Source: Holothuria scabra
Taxonomy: Eukaryota > Echinodermata > Holothuroidea > Aspidochirotida > Holothuriidae
DNA: 64,000 bases
Assembly: GCA_037179385.1 (NCBI GenBank)
Contig: CM074185.1
Location: 11,088,922-11,152,921, forward strand
Direction of reading: 5' to 3'
Each line of letters starts with the position of its first letter. Positions within the stretch are counted from its first letter, which is position 1. The notes under the pieces were generated by a model. It had not been told where the DNA came from, ran no database searches, and worked only from the letters and a program-made list of their open reading frames with translations. Of this stretch, positions 22,639 through 34,203 are shown one piece after another. The position numbers were made by a program, and so were the translations under genes.

Positions 22639-25600
22639 GTCAGTACGTTACTTATAGGCTTGTACTAGTATAGCAATACGTAGCCTATGCCGTATAACAA
22701 TAACACCGATCGATGTGTATGGTGTCTTAGCCGATTTCTCTTCGCGATTGCCTTCTTTTAACGTTTAAGTGTCCACAAATATCCTACATTACTTACGAGA
22801 ATTTTACAAAAGGTTCGACTAAATCGAATCTTTGCGAAAATGAGTGAAAATGAACCTAACTGTTGCACCGAAAAGCATGCTAAAATACGGTCTCGCTAGT
22901 CCCAGCTTGTTGTTGTTACCGCTTGTAGTTTCAGGGTCTACCGGAAGTAACTTATCTTGGTTTGTACAAAAGCAGTCAAAAATAACGAGTATTTTTTATT
23001 TGAGGGATGAAACAAAAAGAAGAACAAAAAATTATTGGGTTATCAAAAATTTTTATCAGTAAAGCAAAAGCAACTATGAAGTTTTTTAAGCTTCGTAAAG
23101 GGTAATTATAAATTCAGCTGTAAGTGTACGTAAGTTGGTAACCACTTTTGTGAAATCTGATCAGGTGCAGGTTTTACATCATCAATCAGCTGATCCATGG
23201 TCGTGCTTCTTCGAGTATGGCGATACTCATGTCTTGAAGAGCGGGAGATTTGAAACTTTTTTCGGTATGAGTTTTTTGTGGAAAAACAACACACTAGTGT
23301 TAATATCTAATGTTTATATATGTACTACACATATGTGGGGAGTCAAAATGGCCACTATTGCTCCCCTTTAAGGGAGCAGAACTCCTCCGGGAGTGGATGT
23401 TTGGTTTTCGCCCATTGGCTCTTCGCCAGGGAGTCGAGGGGACTTTTAGAAAAAAAAGATAATCTACCGTAAGGTTATGTAGACTGTAGTAGTGTAGTAT
23501 GTACAGTCTAGTCTAGACTGCGGCTCACATATTTTCGTTAGAGTCTTTAATTTTGTTTGTGCAAAGTTTTCTGTGTAGCTTAGAGCCTTTAGCCGTATAA
23601 ACTTTTAGGCTTAAATGTCCAACACTGACCAGGAGCCAGTGGTCGCTATTTCGCTTTGCAAGACATTTAGGCTATATCCATTCGTTGATAAATTATAACG
23701 ACACTGGAACAGAAATTATAGGTAGGCCTAATAAGTGTAACAAGTATGGCCAGTATATGGCCATACATGTAACAGCTAGTTAACTGATATCAAATGTACC
23801 CTATCCGAGGCGAACACTCCTTCCTAGAGTGTGGGCTAAATGCTAACGCACGTTAGGCCTAAGATGAGGGACGTGTTCGATCGCGGCGTTTAACTACAGG
23901 CCCTTCAGCCTATCGGTCTACCGGGGGGGCTGGTTTTCGACTGACCAGAACGGTGTGCTAGGCGAAAGTTGATTTCTTTTCAGCCTAGTATATCAGTGGC
24001 GGCATCAGTTGGGGTCATTTACCCTCATAGTCAGACTCCTTTCACTCAGAGGTGCATTCATGAACGACATAGTGAAAACTTAATATTAGGCCTAGTACAT
24101 TTTCTGAGACTTTTTTCCTGATACTTTTTCACCGTATGCCTACCCCTACTAAGACCTCAAACTCCCCGGGACCGTTCTCCTTGGACGCCTACCTAGCTCT
24201 ACAATGTGGCTTCATTAGTCCCATGTAAGCCAATGGAAAATAAACACACCTTGTTGTTTGTTTTTCACGCAGACATGTGTCGTATGCCGCAACCCCAAAG
24301 CTTCGGAGCCGGATATTGCCCCATAGACCCCAAGCCCATCAAGAGTTTTCCCAATGGAACAGGGGCCCTTGGCAGTTCATTATTAATCAATCTTCTAAAG
24401 TAAAATATACATATGCCTAGGCTTTATTTTGCAGCCACAGATGTCCTAAAACCTGAAGAGCATTTGGGCCCCACTGAACCCCACCGGAGCTCTAAGGTTG
24501 TCCCGTTGACCCTGCACTAAAGAGGTTGTTCTTTAGGCCTAAAACCTCACGGGGCAGACTCGGTCTGTTCGGTCCTTCACAAACCATATATATTGTTAGG
24601 ATAACACCGATCAATACTGATTAAGGAATATGACCCATAGTCTGCTACGCAGGCAAGCTGTGCTTTGGGTGACACTAATTATTGCCCCAAACATTTTCCT
24701 GTGCCCTCAGTTTTCCCTCTCCCTCACTTTTAAAATCGTTGAAATCACTGACAAGCTGTCATAACTTTCTTTTCTCAGACCTAACGCAAATATTGCGCAG
24801 CTGTTTTTGATCACTTGAGCAATGGGCCCTTAACTCCATCTAACTTTACTAACTTGATCATTTGATGTCTCTTGAAAGGTCCAAAGATTTAAAGCAGGCT
24901 TAAATCACTTTGATCACTGCAACTTCCAAAAATGTAGTGTAGCTTTCGAAATACTTGTTTACCACAGAACACCGTACGGGTATCATTGTGAAGTCGCCAT
25001 TCATTTCGATAGCAAGTTTCAGAAAGTGTGTTGCGGGGGAGGGATAAATTAGGATGGCAGTTACGCTCGTATTTAAGAGACTATTGTAAGCCTAGAAGCC
25101 TTTGGCTTTTGATTTTAAGTACTGTTGGGTTAAGTTCTCCATTGTTACGTCAGAGGAGACATAGGAACGCGTCCCCTGTAATGTTAAGTAAGTCGAGTGA
25201 CGTGGCGACTTTATGTGAATAATTGAACCTATAAGGAGGCCCTATATATGCATGATGCACATTTGACTTACCACTGCTCGTAGGGTAGAGGGTGTATCTT
25301 GCACTTGGAGAGTGCATAACATGAAAGTCTCCACAATATCTCGATAATGGCTGAACAGCGAATAAGAAATTAACCTCACTGTGCGAGACACAGGAGCTCG
25401 TCCTGAAAGTAGAAGTAAAGTTTACAATATGTATGTCCCCATCCCAGTGATTGTACTTTGGGCGGATTTTCTCCAATACATTGCCGCCTTATCGATTAGT
25501 TTGGGGTAGCTTGGGCGCTCCTCATTTTCCGTTTCTCTTGCTATTTTTTCAGTGTACCAGAAAAAAGAACTCTCCCTTTTCAAAACCTTTCAAAAGCCAT

Positions 25601-25850
25601 GATTACAAAAGGCAACGTGCGCTACTTTTTTGATTCATATATCTGTGCCATGACCAGGTAATCATAGTAAATGCATATGGCTTCAACCATAAACAAGGGG
25701 CCCAATTTATGACAAATTGGATATAGCATTGAGGAGGAAAGGCAAAAGAAGTTATATATCATCTTAAAGATAATATCACTCCTTAGTAAATACACTGAAA
25801 GTAAAGCCTAATTGCGTCACGGAAATAAAAAATATTGCATTAAAATGGCA
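22639..25850 (+). other. presumed intron of the 22.5-kb gene; one weak exon-like stretch
   Basis: A good acceptor, TTTTTCACGCAG, at 24272 is followed in phase 0 by 17 codons reading TCVVCRNPKASEPDIAP, then a stop at 24324. It looks like the start of a zinc-binding domain that is broken. Elsewhere only repeat-like G/C-rich words and short spurious frames are seen. Confidence 0.3.
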
Positions 25851-25856
25851 TTTTGG

Positions 25857-26427
25857 GCTTCACGTGTAAACGGGACACCAAAGCAATTTTTTAGGATTTT
25901 TCGCAATATATCATGTCATGGTCATTGCAAATTTTATGGTCTAAGGTGTAACGGGACACCATTTTGGTGTCCTGGGTATAATATTTACAAGGGGAACCCA
26001 AGACTTTCCAAATATTATATATGTTTAGGTCATTCATTTTTTCCAAATCCAGACACAACATAGGTAGTGACAAGCCTGAGGTAAAATGTAGCAACACAGA
26101 ATCGTTTACCACACATTTTTCAGTTTGCCATAAGCACACAGCACTTGTTAAAGATTAAGTGGGACACCAAAATTTTGGTTTTCGTTTACACGTGAAACCC
26201 TTGAACTCTGCTCCAATGTACTCACTTAGCTAAGCATTTTTACGGCAAAACGCATTACGAGAAAATGACTTTATCTACCTACACTACATTGTAGAACAGT
26301 AAATCAAACATATTAAAGCAAGTGCATACGCTTCACACACACACAAGAGAGAGAAAAAAAGAAAAAAACCGTGCCATTTGGTATTTATTTCATGTCCAAG
26401 CTTTCGTGTCCCGTTTTCACGTGAAGC
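25857..26427. mobile_element. 570-bp palindromic-ended element with internal GGGACACC words
   Basis: The left end is CTTCACGTGTAAACGGGACA and the right end is the inverse of CTTCACGTGAAAACGGGACA. A third partial end sits internally at 26158-26205, and GGGACACCA recurs at about 25874, 25954 and 26160, with one more outside at about 26596. No ORF was recognised. Confidence 0.65.
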
Positions 26428-26915
26428 ATGACAGTTTATTGTAAGATGAAATCCTAATTCAAAAGTTGAAATGTCATGTTGTATATCGTTTGAAAGGCAC
26501 CAACAGATGGATGTATCGCCTCATATGTTTTAATTGGAAGACCAAACGTAAATCTTTCATACAAAATCTGTTGTAAGAAAATATCACACTGTAAATGGGA
26601 CACCAAAAACCATTGGTACCCGTATTAATGGAATGACCCATATATTTTTGTCACCGGATGCTCGAGAAACCCGACTTTGCATCCCTCGTAAATTTGTTTG
26701 TTCGACCGCGCGTCCTCGAGTTAATTTACAAATGAAAGACTGATAAGAATAATATAAGAATAATGAAAGCAAGATAAGAGTAATACCCTTGAAGATAAAG
26801 TTTTGTCTTTTCTGTGCAAATTGCTCAGACATGAAACAAAACTATTTGTTTTAAGTCTAAACAACAGTAAAGAAGATAGGCATAGTGACATTGAATGAAG
26901 GAAAATGGTGCTTAA

Positions 26916-27202
26916 CAGGCGCGAATCCAAGGGGGAGGGGGGGGGAGGGGGGGAGGGACTTTTACGGCCTCAGCCCCCTATACTTACAAGTCGGTGGGAA
27001 ATGCAGTTTCCGGCGGCTGTCTGAGTGTTCGTGGTTTTTCAAAATTTTCTGTACGCTCCGCGCCAACAGATGGTGACTCTCCGCTTGGTCTTTCGGGCAG
27101 AATTAAAAATTTCAAACAGAGAATCACCGTACTTCCCCATTACCCACTGTCTCTAGGTTCAGCCCACCCCCCCCCCCTTTGAAATGTTTATATCCGCGCC
27201 TG
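26916..27202. mobile_element. ~287-bp MITE with CAGGCGCG ends
   Basis: It begins CAGGCGCGAATCC plus a G tract and ends C tract plus ATCCGCGCCTG. Its interior (AATGCAGTTTCCGGCGGCTG and TCTGTACGCTCCGCGCCAA) matches, inverted, the interior of the 4.9-kb element around 33320-33400, so the two families are related. Confidence 0.7.
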
Positions 27203-27454
27203 CTTTATCCTAACAACCGTAGTGAAAACAACTCTCAATATCTTGATTTAGGAATTACTGCACTTCTAATTGATTTTAGAAAAGCTGTTATTTCTTCAAA
27301 ATTCATGAGAACTTTGTGTCTGAGACCTTTTTGCTGAGTTTCTTTACACTCTGTTTCAGTTTTCCACCAATTCAGATTCAGACTGTGGTTTTCAGTAAGT
27401 GGGAGTGCTGAATATATGGAACTCCAAGGTCATTCTATTAATGGAGGGTCAGAT

Positions 27455-27759
27455 CCAGTGGCGTGCGTAATAAGGGGGGGGGGGGCGAGGTGTAGTTTTA
27501 TCTCTGATAAGTCAAGCCTGGGAAAAACAGTCAGACGGGGGAAATCACCCGGGAGTCGTCTAACAGAGCCTGACAGCGCAAAAGCAAGGACCTCTTTTGA
27601 ACATAATGCGAGTTAAAATTTGCTTATACAGTTTAAAGACAGCACCAATTTGCACCCTTTTAGCCATCTTTCAAAAGCAAGAATTTTCAAAAGAGAAGGG
27701 GAACTCTACGCAACTAGGCTTTCTTGTTAGTTGGGCGATATTCCTACGCACCCCACTGG
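27455..27759. mobile_element. ~305-bp MITE with CCAGTGGCGTGCG ends
   Basis: CCAGTGGCGTGCGTAA at the left and the inverse of CCAGTGGGGTGCGTAG at the right, with a G run just inside the left end. It is non-coding. Confidence 0.55.
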
Positions 27760-28420
27760 TTAGACCTCAACGAAGATAAAAAAAAAAAATTTAAAAAAAA
27801 CTGCCTGATAAAAAGTAATGAAACTCTAAAATCATAAACTTGCTAAAAGTTGCCTATGACAGCAGCCATATCAATAATTGAAATAGTTATATGTCTGTAT
27901 ACAACAGAAAGAAACATGGAGATGTGTTTTTTCACAGATTGTAAACTTACACCCTCATTTCCCTGCGGTTACCTAAATTTCATTAACCATTTCCTTTAAT
28001 AAGAATTGGTTTAAGAGAATCTTACCTTTAGAGTAAGCACTATGACTTCTTTGACAGACTTGGCGACATCTCACACTTCAACCTCCATGTTAGGTGACTG
28101 TATCTGCCCTCCTTATCACGACTAGGCCTGCACCTTAAAGAGCCCATGACATGACTTGGTAACCATGATTCGGGGTCATTCTCTGACACTATCTATCAAC
28201 AAAAATAGCGTTTATATAAAAAAAAAAAAACCACCCCACGAAAGAGAAATGCTCAAGTGAAACGGTATCCCTTCCAGCACAACAGCTGAAAATGTAAAAG
28301 TGGGTTGAACCAAGAATGAGATCATCACAGGAACCCAACTTCACAGTGTGTGTACTATAGTGGCCGTTCAGATAGTTTTGATGATATCTGGAAGATTGTC
28401 CACTTATTTTAATCCGATTA
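27760..28420. other. no feature recognised
   Basis: AT-rich DNA with a poly-A run at 27780-27800. A minus-strand frame that crosses into the next element is not convincing as a gene. Confidence 0.4.
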
Positions 28421-28911
28421 CACACTACAAAAACACCCTGGTCAAAATTGATCAGGGTTCGGTCACCGGTTATCCAATCCACTTTCCTGGTTAAAATAAG
28501 CATGTGGAGTGTATTTACTGCCAAGCTGATGCCGCTCTCTCTGCGTGTGTGTACAGACCCGTGCTGCAGATACTTTGGATTAACCCTTTACAGTTGTGCT
28601 CCAATCGGGGCATATTTGCGCACCTCTGGAGTGGGCGGAAAAGCGGACGTAGCACGCCCCGCATCAGCTTCCGTAGATTATTGACCCCGTGACCTTAAAC
28701 TATTGTCCCTCTCGCTGTTGTGGCCGAATTTTCGGGTAGCTACTCGCAGTTTCGAGCCCCGCGTGAAACAGTTGAAATTTGACCAGATGCCAGATTTTAA
28801 CAAACCTTTGGTCAAATTTAACCAGGAATATGTCAGTGTTTAACCAGAAACCTGGGTTGGATGACCGGTGACCGCATCCTGGTCAATTTTGACCAGGTTG
28901 TTTTGAGAGTG
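28421..28911. mobile_element. 490-bp TIR element, CACTCT family
   Basis: The left end is CACACTACAAAAACACCCTG and the right end, inverted, is CACTCTCAAAACAACCTGG. Both continue GGTCAAAATTGA, then CGGTCACCGGT.ATCCAA, giving imperfect inverted repeats of about 75 bp. Extra AATTTGACCA repeats lie inside the right arm. Confidence 0.7.
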
Positions 28912-30130
28912 CAGTTCATGAGCTGATCTAGGTCTGGCTAGGAAGATGTGGGACTGTCTGTTGCCGCAATCTACCACTCCAAATGTCTGTCAGTGGCCAT
29001 TCATAACAGTCGAGAGTGGGGTCTGTACCGAAAATTTGCTACCGTATGTTTTTTTTTTCTTGTAAGCCCATGAGTTCATCTAGGCTACATCAGCTCTCAC
29101 TGGCAGGCTCTTTGGTGGAGGGAATTTGAGGTATCTGGCGTCCCCAGTCCAGGACTAAAATGTCTCAGTCCGTGGTCATTTATGATATTGGGGACTGTCC
29201 AGAATATGTTCCACTTAATTTCATCTGGTTAGCTCATTAGATGATCTAGGTAAGCTCTAGGGTAGGCACATTTTGATTGGGTCTGACGCCCCTAACCCAC
29301 CACTCAAAATATCTGTCGGTGGTCATATAGGCCTATGATACTGGAGACTGTCTAAAGCATTTTCCACTTGGATTCATCCGGTTACTTCATGAGCTGATCT
29401 AGGTCAGCTCTATGGTGGGGACATTTGGGACTGTCTCGCGCCCCAACCCACTATGAAAAATGTCTGTCAGTGGTTATTTATAATAGTTGGGACTCTCCAG
29501 AATATGTTCCACTTGGGTTTCAAACGATTAGCTTAGAGGGCCAAACCTCTTACTCCAAACTACAATTTTGGTACCCGGGTACCGAAATTCTCAATTGGCT
29601 CAGCTCTTTTGATTGACAGCTAATTCAAACAATGCAGAGTGCCAAAGCTTATATTACACAGCATGAACGGTACTGAGAGTGTTTTGATTACATCAATTGA
29701 ATTTTTCTTTACTCACCCTGAAGCAGTAAACTGAGATTGTGTTTGGATGAGGATGAATTTCAGACAATTGTAGTAGGGGCTTCAGGAAGAAGGCTAGGAG
29801 AACTGGTACTTTTGGGGGTGAGAGAACTGGGTCTTTAAGATTTGATCTAGTGTGTTGATTTTGAGACTGTCTTGCGCCCCAACGCTCCATTCAAAGTGAT
29901 TGTCAGTGGTCATTTATAACAGCTGGGATTGACCAAAATATGTTCCACCTGGTTTCATCTGGTTTAGCAAATGAGCTGATCAAGCTCAATTGTGGGGTAC
30001 CAGTTATTGACGTCTGGCGGGCCTACCGCCACCACTAAAAACGTAGGCTATATCAAGGGTCGTCCATGTTATATGGGCTAATGCTGAATATTTTACAAGT
30101 TCCCCGAGGTTAGCTTAAGAGCTAATCTTT
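28912..30130. repeat. ~150-180-bp tandem repeat, about six copies, split by a MITE
   Basis: Units share TGTCTGTCAGTGGTCATTTA, GGGACTGTCCAGAATATGTT, CCACTTGGNTTCATC and GAGCTGATCTAGGT. TGTCAGTGG-type anchors fall at about 28984, 29163, 29309, 29460 and 29900. The large last gap is caused by the TTAA MITE at 29533-29838. Confidence 0.75.
29533..29838 (+). mobile_element. TTAA-family MITE, copy 1
   Basis: AGGGCCAAACCTCTTACTCC opens it and GGGTGAGAGAACTGGGTC closes it, followed by TTAA; the left TTAA has decayed to TTAG. It sits inside the tandem repeat, so it inserted after that repeat formed. Confidence 0.8.
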
Positions 30131-30336
30131 CCCAATTGCCGGCCCCTTTTCTTATGGCTCTCATTACCACACCTCACCAGAGGAAACATGGCAGACGCCC
30201 ATTTCCTCACATAGATAGTGACATATTTCATTGTTGTGTAGATAGAAATTGCTTAGGTCTCCAGCTAGGATGACCCCTCTGGGCTCCTGATCTGTATTGT
30301 ACTTGTCTTAGGCTTTTGTTGTTTATGATACCTTAG

Positions 30337-30452
30337 GAACACGTTAAGAATCTCAGAGGATGCAGGTCTTAAAGACCTCTATATGTCCGCATCTTCTTCA
30401 CCATCTGTACCATCGACAACTGATGCAGCAATAGCAAGCTGCGGGCAAATGG
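30337..30452 (+). CDS. candidate internal exon, unknown product
   Basis: A pyrimidine-rich tract ends CCTTAG at 30336. The only open phase reads NTLRISEDAGLKDLYMSAS, then SPSVPSTTDAAIASCGQM, and reaches ATGG/GTATGG (phase 2 in, phase 1 out). The composition is protein-like and no repeat explains it. It could be part of the gene starting at 22501, but the phases require at least one missing exon. Confidence 0.35.
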
Positions 30453-30659
30453 GTATGGTTATGTACAATCGAAATTTTCTATTTTCCATTTTAGTTAAAA
30501 TCTCATTTTCCATGAATGAACATGGATAAACAACTCAGGATCTGAATAATCGTGGGTTAGTGCCAATACCTGTCGTAATATGCGACTGATGGGAAAACAG
30601 ACTTGCACTTGAACCATACTCGAAATTAAATTAAATCTTTGAGCTTTTTATAGAGTTGA

Positions 30660-30712
30660 CTGACACTACGAAACACATTTGTGTTGTGGATTGTCGGTAA
30701 ATCTCATCCAAC
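30660..30712 (+). mobile_element. diverged LINE 3' tail
   Basis: GACACTACGAAACACATTTG, then TGTTG, then ATCTCATCCAAC, resembles the LINE tail at 36724-36780 read on the minus strand. An open frame from 30681 to 30917 overlaps it and is therefore doubtful as a gene. Confidence 0.4.
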
Positions 30713-31643
30713 AAGCTATCAGCTGAATGCATTCGGACAGTACGCCCCTCGAACATCGCTTGCATTAAGTCAGATCCACTCCCGCTTCATCGCTGTTTCA
30801 CCTTCCATCGTCTCACTTCCGACCACACACTCCACAGATTTAAATCAATCTTTACATTCGGGTCATGCTTCACAAAAGGGACCGAGAGGGCATTCAACAT
30901 TTAGAAATCTCGTTTGAGGTATTATCTTTCAATCATTATTGTCTGTTCTGTGCTAATACTCCAGCTGGACAGGGGTGGCGCCAGGATTTGCCCGACAGGG
31001 GGGCCAAGTTCCCCGACATGGGGGCAGCATTTCAAGGCCCTGACAAAGGCGATGAGTTAGCCCCGGTGGGACATGATTGGCATGAACCAGGTGGGACATG
31101 ACTGGCCGAATTTTTGGCTTTCTTTTTAGCAAAAACCACAAAATCTGGAGTTTATTTTGAAGAAAATTTTTTGAAAGAAATTTGGCTTTTGTAAGGACTA
31201 TTAAAAATTTGGGGGTGTTAATCGAAGAATCTGTCCTTCATATGGTCTAAACAAAAAAGTTATTTAGGCGACAGATGAAATTCTTTTGGGTTTATGCATT
31301 TAATCGTACTAGGCCTATGTGTTAAGGCTTTTAGACGAGACTGGAAGTTTTCCCTTTTTTGAACGAAGATTTGAAAATTAAGGGCTTATTATTTTGGAGT
31401 TTTGGAATTTAATGAAAGAAATTTTGGTTTTTGGTAAGGGTATAATGACAAATTTAGGTTTTCATTAAATGATATGCCTTTCAAGAGCCAAATAAGGTAG
31501 AATGTCGGGGTGGTTAACAGAGTATCCATAGAAATTGGAAAATTTTTCCACTTTTAACAATCTGAAGCTTATTTTGGAGCAAAATTTGTAAGTTTATGAC
31601 AGATTTGGGGGGTTTTTATGGAAAATCCGACCTTCTTTTAAGA

Positions 31644-32895
31644 ACAAGAGCCCAATGGGCACTGTGGTTCCTTGCTGGATATTATAAGAACTGTACAGCC
31701 AGTCTCTGAAATAGAGCTAAACAAAAGCTCATACTCAATGTTTGTAACATTTTCACAAGGGGTATTTTAGTACTAATTAATTTTTGTGGCCTTACTTACA
31801 TTCAACTTGTGTAATGCTTGGTGATCCTTCAAAAACATTTCCTCATTTCCATATGTATTTATGCTTGTAATCAAACTTGATATTATCACCAATAAACAAT
31901 ACACAATGTGGTCAGAGAGAGAAAAACACCCCTTGTACTTCCCTCATAAGTAATTTTTTTTCCTGCTCTCAAATAAAACTTGCTATAACTTTAAAACAAT
32001 CTACCATTTGTCCTGTTTGCTATCTCTACACAGTAAACAGGGCTTATTCAGCAGTTAAGCAGAAAGCAAGTGATTAATGGGGTGTGGTAATAGAATGAGA
32101 ATTAGGTTACCCCATAGGGCACAGCAGTATTAAACAGACATACTGTCGAATCCATGCATTGCTTCCACTGGCAGAGAGACCAGTTTAGTGCAGTGTGACC
32201 TGTGCTCATTGAAATCTACAGATTTCAGTTAATGCCCTCTTACAACTTTGAATGATCCAAAATGTGTGTACAACCCGAAGGAATCATTACTGGAAGAACA
32301 TAAAGGCCAAATTCCTACTGGTGTTTGGGTGTGTAAGCATGCAAAATCATGTGAGATAAAAAATCTATTGAACCTATCTTTATCTAGCTTACAAGATTTT
32401 CTAAGTAGCATTTCCAGTGGTTGACCTCTAGTGACCTTGATGACCTTTGACCTTATCCAAACACAGATTGATTTGAAATTCGTCCTTTCTTTTTTAAAAT
32501 ACTGTGCTAAATTGTTTTTCAGTGTTTGACCCCTGGTGACCCAAGATGACCCTTGACCTTCACCAAACATATCAAATTTCATCCTTACACCACAACACAT
32601 CTACACACTAAGTATGACATCTATCCAAGTTTCCTAACTTGAAATATAGTATTGAGAAGGTTTTTAGTTTTTGACCTCTGGTAACCCCAAATGACCTTTG
32701 ACCTCCACCAAAAACAATAGGGCACACCTTCTCGTTATGACGAATCTATGTACCAAATCCAAGTTCCATCCAACCTTCCCTTGTTGAGTTAGAGCGTACC
32801 GAAGCAAGTGTCACACACACACACCCCACACATACACACACACACACGCCAACCTGACTACATAGGTTCCTTTGCTACCGCAAGGAACCAAAAAT
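31644..32895. repeat. dispersed GACCTTTGACCT repeat, copy 1
   Basis: It runs from AACAAGAGCCCAATGGGCAC plus TGTGGTTCCTTGC to a (CA)n tract at 32813-32848 and then GGTTCCTTTGCTACCGCAAG plus GAACC. A second start-type sequence lies at 52566, and a second full body at 34204-35700. Perfect DR1 words are at 32441-32453 and 32692-32704. Confidence 0.75.
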
Positions 32896-33079
32896 CAAGT
32901 AGGAGGTGATCTGTAGTTTTGTTGGAGTTACTGAATATCATCTTGCAGATTAAGACCCTCGTGGAAAAAAATTTGGCTTTCCATATATTTGAAGTTTTAT
33001 ATTTTATATATTGACATAGGCGTACGAGAGCTTTTCAGTATGGGAAAAATTAGAAATTGTCTTTTTTGTCCGAAAACTG

Positions 33080-33480
33080 TAATCCTACCCGAAGTACTAA
33101 GTAGAGGGTACAGAACTTTTTGAAAAATTGAGAACCCACAGACAGCAGGAAATGGCATTTTCCAGGCTCTTCACTAGAAACATAGCAGTCATTATTTGGA
33201 CTTTCTTTCGGAATAATATTTCACTCCATAAAATTGCCCCAAAACGAAGAATAATTTGCAAGCATGTATTGTTCTGTTAGGTGATCTGTTCAACCAAAAA
33301 ACTATCTAAGCGTAGCGCCACCTCAATTGGCGCGGAGCGTACAGAAAAATGTTAAAAATTTTGACCCCTTAGACAGCCGGAAATGGCATTTCCAAGACTT
33401 GTAACTAGAAATGAAGCAGACGTTATTTGAGCTTTCCTTTCAAATGGAATTTTCACAAAACCCAACTTCCTAAGTGATCG
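33080..33480. repeat. two ~250-bp tandem segments inside the 4.9-kb element
   Basis: CAGACAGCAGGAAATGGCAT at about 33130 and TAGACAGCCGGAAATGGCAT at about 33371, each followed by TTCCA.G.CTT.. ACTAGAAA..AGCAG and ATTATTTGGACTTTC-like text. The same text, inverted, is in the MITE at 26916-27202. Confidence 0.65.
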
Positions 33481-34203
33481 GAAAATTACCAGATAAAAGG
33501 TACTGCTACAATTAGATGTAACGGTCTTGTCTCTTTTCGGGGAAAAACTATGCAACGGAATTGAAAACATGCTCATGTTTTGACTCTATATGAATCTTCG
33601 TTCTATTCAATTGCAAAGTCCACTAAGTAGATGAAATTTTCTACGTGACTGCCCGAACTCCAGACTTTAAATAATTCTACTTCCAACGTATTTGAAAATA
33701 TGTCACGTTACAAGGTGGCTTCAAATGAATTTTCAGTCAGATTTATGGGGAGACATTCTCACACTGGTGTTTATCATCAAGTACGTGTAGCTGAAAACGG
33801 CCTGGCCGATTTTCATTACCGTTGCTAGAATTCGGCTATCGGGGCAGGCCAGATGGCAGAACATTTGGCATTGCATACACATGATCAACCTCTGGTCCGT
33901 TTTTGTAAGGAAAATTCGGAATTGTGAGTTTCTTTGAAGAATATGGTCTTTTAGTTAGCAAAATCAAGAAGATCGTCTGGGTGACTGAAGTTTATATCAG
34001 GCTGTAGATGAATGTTACCCGACGAAATTGGATTTTCTCAACAACAGGGGGAGCCTTCCCAGACGGGGCATGATCTTGCGCGCACGGATTGAAGATGGGC
34101 TGAGGGATAAAAGAGCTAGGAAGAAGTGATTAACCAGAATGCAAAAATGCATTGAGGTTTCGATGATGCATACATGCTCTTTTCAATAAAATGCTACATT
34201 TCT

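Noticed and set aside
28189..28524. 111-codon minus-strand frame
   Set aside because: Much of it is the left arm of the 28421-28911 inverted-repeat element.
30681..30917. 79-codon + strand frame as a further exon
   Set aside because: It overlaps a diverged LINE tail, no acceptor gives the needed phase, and a stop precedes the only good donor.
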